Shown: positions 59,255-64,000 of the stretch, one piece after another
Layout: each line of letters opens with the position of its first letter
How positions within the stretch are numbered: the first letter of the stretch is position 1
Source: Polynucleobacter brandtiae
Lineage (GTDB): Bacteria; Pseudomonadota; Gammaproteobacteria; Burkholderiales; Burkholderiaceae
Direction of reading: 5' to 3'
Length of the DNA: 64,000 bases
Assembly: GCF_002797575.1 (NCBI RefSeq)
Contig: NZ_PGTX01000003.1
Coordinates: 1-64,000 of the forward strand
Position numbers and translations under genes: made by a program
The notes under the pieces: generated by a model
Database searches by the model: none
The model's input: only the letters and a program-made list of their open reading frames with translations
Told to the model about the DNA's origin: nothing

Positions 59255-60757
59255 ATGGACTTATTTGCTAATTTAGCCCTCGGTTTCGATACCGCATTTA
59301 CCCTACAAAACTTACTGTATTGCCTAATCGGTTGCGTTTTAGGCACTCTGATTGGTGTTTTACCTGGTCTTGGGCCAATCGCCACGATTGCGATGCTGCT
59401 GCCTGCAACCTACGCATTACCCCCAATCGCTGCCTTAATTATGTTAGCCGGCATTTACTATGGCTCACAATACGGCGGGTCAACCACAGCGATTTTGCTC
59501 AACATCCCCGGAGAAACGTCCTCGGTGGTCACGGCAATTGATGGCTACCAGATGGCCAGGCAAGGTAGAGCGGGTGTAGCCTTGTTTACGGCCGGTATGG
59601 GCTCTTTCTTTGCTGGTTGCGTAGCCACTTTAGTTTTAGCAGCGTTTGCCGCACCCCTCTCTCAACTGGCTTTTAAGTTTGGTCCTGCGGAATACTTTTC
59701 TCTGATGGTATTGGGATTAATCGGTGCGGTAGTACTGGCATCCGGCTCTTTAATCAAAGCTATTGGCATGATCATTCTTGGCCTTTTAATGGGATTGATT
59801 GGTACTGACGTCAACTCCGGTGTGTCTCGTTACGCCTTTGATGTTCCTGAATTGAGCGACGGTATTGGTTTTGTCAGTGTGGCGATGGGTGTTTTTGGTT
59901 TTGCTGAAATTATGGGCAACCTAGAGAAGACCGGGGAAGATGAGGGTTTCTTAAACAAGATGACCACCATGATCCCAACTAAGCAAGATGTGAAGCGGAT
60001 GATCCCCTCTATTTTGCGCGGCACTACTATTGGCTCCATCCTGGGAATTTTGCCAGGCGGCGGCGCCGCTTTAGCAGCCTTTGGTGCCTACTCTGTTGAG
60101 AAAAAATCATCTAAGTACAGCCATGAGTTTGGTAAAGGCGCGATTGAAGGTGTTGCTGGCCCAGAAGCAGCCAATAACGCGGCAGCTCAAACCTCATTCA
60201 TTCCATTGCTGACATTAGGTATTCCACCCAATGCCGTGATGGCCTTGATGGTTGGCGCTATGACCATTCATAACATTCAACCAGGCCCTCAAGTCATGAC
60301 CAGTAACCCAGCCTTGTTCTGGGGTCTGATCGCTTCTATGTGGATTGGTAACGTGATGTTGATCCTTTTGAACTTACCGTTAATTGGTATCTGGGTCAAG
60401 CTTCTGTCCATTCCTTATCGACTCATGTATCCAGCTATCCTGGTGTTCTGCTGTATCGGCGTATACACAGTGAACAACACGGTGTTTGACGTGTATGTCA
60501 CAGCAGCCTTTGGCGTGATTGGCTACCTCTTCTTCAAATTAGGTTGCGAACCACCCCCACTATTACTAGGATTTGTACTGGGGCCCATGATGGAAGAAAA
60601 CTTCCGTCGTGCCCTATTGCTTTCCCGCGGTGACTTTACGACCTTCTTAACCCGTCCACTGTCTTTGGGATTGCTCATTGCAGCAGCCCTATTAGTTGTG
60701 ATTGTGGCTTTGCCATCCGTCAAGAAAACCCGTGAAGAAGCCTTCGTAGAAGATTAA
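59255..60757 (+). CDS. tctA: Tripartite tricarboxylate transporter large permease TctA
   Basis: A 500-residue membrane protein with about 12 helices. The family signature is GTLIGVLPGLGPIATIAMLLPATYALPP, with GIYYGSQYGGSTTAILLNIPGE, and the second repeat contains GILPGGGAALAAF. It forms a membrane complex with TctB and uses a Bug-type binding protein that must be encoded elsewhere (possibly, but not necessarily, the one at 4944). Substrate probably di/tricarboxylate. Confidence 0.95.
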   Translation: MDLFANLALGFDTAFTLQNLLYCLIGCVLGTLIGVLPGLGPIATIAMLLPATYALPPIAALIMLAGIYYGSQYGGSTTAILLNIPGETSSVVTAIDGYQMARQGRAGVALFTAGMGSFFAGCVATLVLAAFAAPLSQLAFKFGPAEYFSLMVLGLIGAVVLASGSLIKAIGMIILGLLMGLIGTDVNSGVSRYAFDVPELSDGIGFVSVAMGVFGFAEIMGNLEKTGEDEGFLNKMTTMIPTKQDVKRMIPSILRGTTIGSILGILPGGGAALAAFGAYSVEKKSSKYSHEFGKGAIEGVAGPEAANNAAAQTSFIPLLTLGIPPNAVMALMVGAMTIHNIQPGPQVMTSNPALFWGLIASMWIGNVMLILLNLPLIGIWVKLLSIPYRLMYPAILVFCCIGVYTVNNTVFDVYVTAAFGVIGYLFFKLGCEPPPLLLGFVLGPMMEENFRRALLLSRGDFTTFLTRPLSLGLLIAAALLVVIVALPSVKKTREEAFVED

Positions 60758-60780
60758 TTCTCGAGCGCTTTCCAAGAACG

Positions 60781-60806
60781 AGCCCGCAGCTGTTTGCGGG
60801 CTTTTT
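60781..60806 (+). terminator. Rho-independent terminator after tctA
   Basis: AGCCCGCA pairs with TGCGGGCT around a six-base loop, followed by TTTTTC. It separates tctBA from glnS and overlaps the 5' side of a longer, unlikely glnS start. Confidence 0.9.
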
Positions 60807-60840
60807 CTTTATGGGTAAGGCTTTTCTCTACAATGCTTCT

Positions 60841-62613
60841 ATGTCCCAAGAGAGCAAACCACCCAAGTCCACGATCGGCGTCATTGCCGAGCCCTCAAAC
60901 TTTTTGCGACAGATCATTGACCATGATCTGGCTAGTGGGGCCTATCAACAGCGCACTGACCGAAATGGACAAGCAATTCCCTCCATCATTACGCGCTTTC
61001 CGCCTGAGCCCAATGGCTATCTTCATATTGGTCATGCCAAAAGTATTTGCCTGAACTTTGGTCTAGCAAATGATTACAAGCAGCAAGCCGGTGGTGCCCG
61101 CTGCAATATGCGCCTTGACGACACCAACCCCGTAAAAGAGGATGTCGAGTACGCCGATAGTATTTTGGATGCAGTCCAATGGCTTGGATTTGATTGGGGC
61201 ACCCATCTTTATCACGCTAGTGATTATTTTGACCAGCTCTATGCCTTCGCCCAAGCACTCATTGAGAATGGCAAAGCGTATGTCGATAGTCAAAGTGCCG
61301 ATGAAATTCATGCAAATCGCGGAAACTTTGGCCAAGTAGGAAAAAATAGCCCTCATCGCGAACGGACACCAGCAGAAAATCTTACCCTTTTTAGGGGGAT
61401 GCAAGATGGACGCTATCAGGATGGTGAGCATGTTCTTCGACTCAAGATTGATATGGCGCATCCCAATATCGTGATGCGTGACCCTGTGGTCTACCGCATT
61501 CGTCATACGGAGCATCACCGCACTGGCAGTAAGTGGTGCATCTATCCCTTATATGATTTCACGCACTGTATTTCAGATGCGCTAGAGAACGTCTCGCACT
61601 CCATTTGCACGCTCGAGTTTGAAAATAATCGGCCGCTCTATGACTGGATTATTAGCGCCTTACAGGAGTTGGGCATTTTTAAAACCCCAGTGCCACACCA
61701 GTATGAGTTTGCTCGCCTTAATCTCACCTACACCATCACCAGTAAGCGCAAATTACTGCAACTCGTAGAAGAAAAACGGGTGGATGGCTGGGATGATCCT
61801 CGCATGCCAACTATCGTCGGCATTCGACGCAGAGGCTATACCCCTGAAAGTATTCGCTTATTTTGTGAGCGCATTGGCGTTTCAAAAGCAGATAGCTGGA
61901 TTGATATGAGCACCCTAGATCAAGCCTTGCGAGATGATCTAGAGTCGAAAGCGCCAAGAGCTACCGCAGTCCTCAAACCCCTAAAACTTGTGATTCAAAA
62001 CTTTGATGTCTTAGCTTGTGAACCTTGCTCTGCGCCATGTCATCCACAACATCCCGAGTGGGGCAATCGGGAATTTCAGTTCACCCGTGATTTGTGGATT
62101 GAGGCAGATGACTTTATGCAGGATCCTGTGAAGGGTTTCTTTAGGCTCTTCCCACCAGTGGGTGATCAGCCAGGTGGACGTGTTCGCTTACGTCATGGCT
62201 TTGTTATTGAATGTACAGGCTATGAGCTCGATGCCAATGGCCATGTGACTCAAGTTAATGCTACCTACTTCCCCGATAGTAAGAGTGGGACCCCCGGCTC
62301 AAATAACTACAAAGTAAAGGGTAATATTCACTGGATTAGTGCCGCGGAAGCGATCCCTACTGAGGTTCGGCTATACGATCATCTATTTAATGATCCACAT
62401 CCAGATAGTGGGGATAAGCATTTCTTAGAAGCGATTAATCTAAATTCAAAACAAACAATCACCGCTTATTTAGAGCCTTGTATGAAAGAGGCAAAAGCGG
62501 GGGAGCGCTTTCAGTTTGAACGCCATGGCTACTTTATTGCAGATCAATTGGACTCAGCATCAGGTAAGCCCGTATTTAACCGCACAGTAGGCCTTAAAGA
62601 TTCCTGGAAATAG
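60841..62613 (+). CDS. glnS: Glutaminyl-tRNA synthetase
   Basis: A 590-residue class I synthetase from the ATG at 60841. HIGH is PEPNGYLHIGHAKS and the KMSKS-type loop is TSKRKLLQLVEE (Thr where E. coli has Met). WDDPRMPT and the C-terminal anticodon-binding beta barrels follow. The 5' end is tightly packed against the tctA terminator. The last 20 bases overlap the converging epimerase-like gene. Confidence 0.96.
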   Translation: MSQESKPPKSTIGVIAEPSNFLRQIIDHDLASGAYQQRTDRNGQAIPSIITRFPPEPNGYLHIGHAKSICLNFGLANDYKQQAGGARCNMRLDDTNPVKEDVEYADSILDAVQWLGFDWGTHLYHASDYFDQLYAFAQALIENGKAYVDSQSADEIHANRGNFGQVGKNSPHRERTPAENLTLFRGMQDGRYQDGEHVLRLKIDMAHPNIVMRDPVVYRIRHTEHHRTGSKWCIYPLYDFTHCISDALENVSHSICTLEFENNRPLYDWIISALQELGIFKTPVPHQYEFARLNLTYTITSKRKLLQLVEEKRVDGWDDPRMPTIVGIRRRGYTPESIRLFCERIGVSKADSWIDMSTLDQALRDDLESKAPRATAVLKPLKLVIQNFDVLACEPCSAPCHPQHPEWGNREFQFTRDLWIEADDFMQDPVKGFFRLFPPVGDQPGGRVRLRHGFVIECTGYELDANGHVTQVNATYFPDSKSGTPGSNNYKVKGNIHWISAAEAIPTEVRLYDHLFNDPHPDSGDKHFLEAINLNSKQTITAYLEPCMKEAKAGERFQFERHGYFIADQLDSASGKPVFNRTVGLKDSWK

Positions 62614-63481
62614 TTTGAAGAAATACTGCCACGGTGGGGTAGTGTAGGGGCGTTTTCAATTCTTTCAGTCGCGTATTACCTACTCGCCTGGACTCCTTCA
62701 TGAAAGACCACAACATGGGGGATACTATTTTCTCTATTTCTGCGGAGGGCAATCGTGGAGGCCTATCGAGCCCAAAGGCATCTGCTACCTCATCAAAATA
62801 ATCCCCCATCTTGGTTTCTTCACCATCACAGGCATTAATCACGCGTTGCGGTCTACCGTGATAAACAGCAGCACAAATCAACCTTGCCAAATCATCACTT
62901 TGAATATGATTGGAATAAGCATCTTCCGCTAGCAATAAGGCGGGGGTCCTCGACTGAATGCGCTCTAACGGCAAACGATCAAGAGCATAAATGCCAGGCA
63001 CCCTCAAAATAGTTAAAGCAACCCCATGAGCAGGTGCCCATAGGCGCAAAGTGCGCTCAGCATGGACTCGTCGCTTAGCTCGCTCGCTTTGCGGATTTAC
63101 TGGGGTGAGCTCACTCACCTTGCCCCCATGATGATTGCCGTAGACGCCTGTGGTGCTGATATAAATCAGACGCCTGACAGCATTGCCGCCTTGGGATAAA
63201 ATTTGGATTAGGTTGCGAGTTCGGTAATCATGCAGACCTGTATTTTGGGGTGGCGCTAAGTGAATGATGGTTTCTGCTAAGCCACTGAGACGCCACAAAC
63301 TCTCGGGCCTATCTAGATTCCCCAAAATCGGAATTGCGCCAACGTCTCTCAATTCCTGAAAACGGGTTTTCTGGGAAGTTAAGGCGAATACGCGATGACT
63401 CTGGGATAACTGCTTAGCGACACGCATACCAATGTCGCCGCAGCCGATCATCAGAATTCGGGGTTTACCAAAAGATTGCAT
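62594..63481 (-). CDS. NAD-dependent epimerase/dehydratase-like protein (YeeZ type)
   Basis: A 295-residue extended SDR. The nucleotide loop is RILMIGCGDIGMRVAKQL, and YISTTGVYGNHHGG gives the Ser/Tyr region. The function of YeeZ-like proteins is unknown; some bind nucleotide sugars. It converges with glnS and is divergent from the reductase gene at the window edge, separated by 36 bases. Confidence 0.85.
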   Translation of the reverse strand: MQSFGKPRILMIGCGDIGMRVAKQLSQSHRVFALTSQKTRFQELRDVGAIPILGNLDRPESLWRLSGLAETIIHLAPPQNTGLHDYRTRNLIQILSQGGNAVRRLIYISTTGVYGNHHGGKVSELTPVNPQSERAKRRVHAERTLRLWAPAHGVALTILRVPGIYALDRLPLERIQSRTPALLLAEDAYSNHIQSDDLARLICAAVYHGRPQRVINACDGEETKMGDYFDEVADAFGLDRPPRLPSAEIEKIVSPMLWSFMKESRRVGNTRLKELKTPLHYPTVAVFLQTISRNL

Positions 63482-63517
63482 AAGTCATATCGTAACGATT
63501 TATTGAAAGGAGTGAGA

Positions 63518-64000
63518 GTGTCTTACCAAGTCACGCTCAAATCGAGCGGCAAACAATTTAGTGCTAACAAAGATGAGACCATCCTTGAGGCGGCTCTACA
63601 ACATGGCATTACCTTGCCTTATGGCTGTAAGAACGGCGCCTGCGGGTCTTGTAAGGGCAAAATTCTAGAGGGCCATGTAAAGCATGGTCAGCATAGCGCT
63701 GCAGCCTTGAGCCCTGCTGATGAGCTTGCGGGCGCTATTTTGTTTTGCTGCGCCCATCCACAGTCTGACATTCTGATAGAAGCGCGCGAGGTTCAAGGGG
63801 CTGGCGATATCGCAATTCGTAAAGTACCTTGCCGCGTTAATTCTATTAATAAGCCTAGTGAAGATGTTGCGATACTAAAGCTACAGCTTCCAGCGAGCGA
63901 GCGTTTTCAGTTTTTGGCAGGACAATACGTCGAATTTTTATTAAAAGATGGTCAGCGCCGCGCCTACTCTATTGCAAATGCTCCTGATCAAGATGGCCCA
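63518..64000 (+). CDS. Ferredoxin-type NAD(P)H reductase (AscD/CDP-6-deoxy-glucoseen reductase-like), 3' end outside window
   Basis: 161 codons to the window edge. It starts with GTG at 63518, five bases after AAAGGAG. The N-terminal plant-type 2Fe-2S domain has YGCKNGACGSCKGK and a later Cys in LFCCAHP. A flavin domain begins after a linker (QYVEFLLKDGQRRAYSIANAP, the FAD-binding RAYSIAN motif). Such proteins donate electrons to oxygenases or dehydratases. It might serve the Rieske oxygenase of this window, which lacks its own reductase, but they are over 20 kb apart. Confidence 0.88.
   Translation, partial: MSYQVTLKSSGKQFSANKDETILEAALQHGITLPYGCKNGACGSCKGKILEGHVKHGQHSAAALSPADELAGAILFCCAHPQSDILIEAREVQGAGDIAIRKVPCRVNSINKPSEDVAILKLQLPASERFQFLAGQYVEFLLKDGQRRAYSIANAPDQDGP

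Overview
The window looks like a chromosome segment of a free-living betaproteobacterium of the order Burkholderiales, most like Polynucleobacter. This is inferred from the gene repertoire and order (rpsU-gatB/yqeY-dnaG-rpoD-tRNA, dxs-ispA-xseB, polA-DUF2782-thrB, two orphan tricarboxylate-transporter parts, a second IF-1) and from the moderate base composition. No database search was possible.

Layout. 1-9.7 kb is accessory and catabolic: an IS3-family end that has cut into a patatin-like lipoprotein gene, a DUF3313 lipoprotein, an internally deleted DsbA/FrnE-type pseudogene, a secreted choloylglycine-hydrolase-like enzyme, a small unknown protein, and a metabolic group (Bug-type binding protein, ThDP enzyme, FAH-family hydrolase, ScpB-like decarboxylase). 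10-18 kb holds an HD-GYP protein with a long alanine-rich helical N-terminus, a winged-helix regulator with a cytochrome b561, a DUF1003 protein, an MFS transporter, UspA, an RNB nuclease, IF-1 and a cold-shock protein.

18.3-30.5 kb is the most interesting part. It is a tandem array of integrated segments at the 3' half of a tRNA-Ile2(CAT) gene (30431-30507, minus strand). Displaced copies of the tRNA 3' half lie at 28887-28930, 19380-19424 and 18321-18360. The most distal copy is interrupted in the anticodon loop by an Azoarcus-type group I intron (18361-18589). The three segments carry a RelE/ParD-like toxin-antitoxin pair, a 9.4-kb catabolic island, and a PIN-toxin module whose toxin gene has an in-frame stop. 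The island contains an HpsN-like dehydrogenase, three more dehydrogenases, an SsuABC-like ABC importer and a divergent LacI regulator with two matching operators. It is best explained as a sulfonate (dihydroxypropanesulfonate-like) uptake and oxidation system. No integrase is present.

30.5-64 kb is mostly core genome: the macromolecular synthesis operon (rpsU, gatB/yqeY, dnaG, rpoD) with tRNA-Ile2, then tsaD, isoprenoid genes, a Rieske oxygenase, a sulfurtransferase, a ZIP transporter, dienelactone hydrolase, polA, thrB, uvrD and valS facing each other across a palindromic -10 box, galU, alaS-tusA-like, tctBA, glnS, an epimerase-like protein and the start of a ferredoxin-type reductase cut by the window end.
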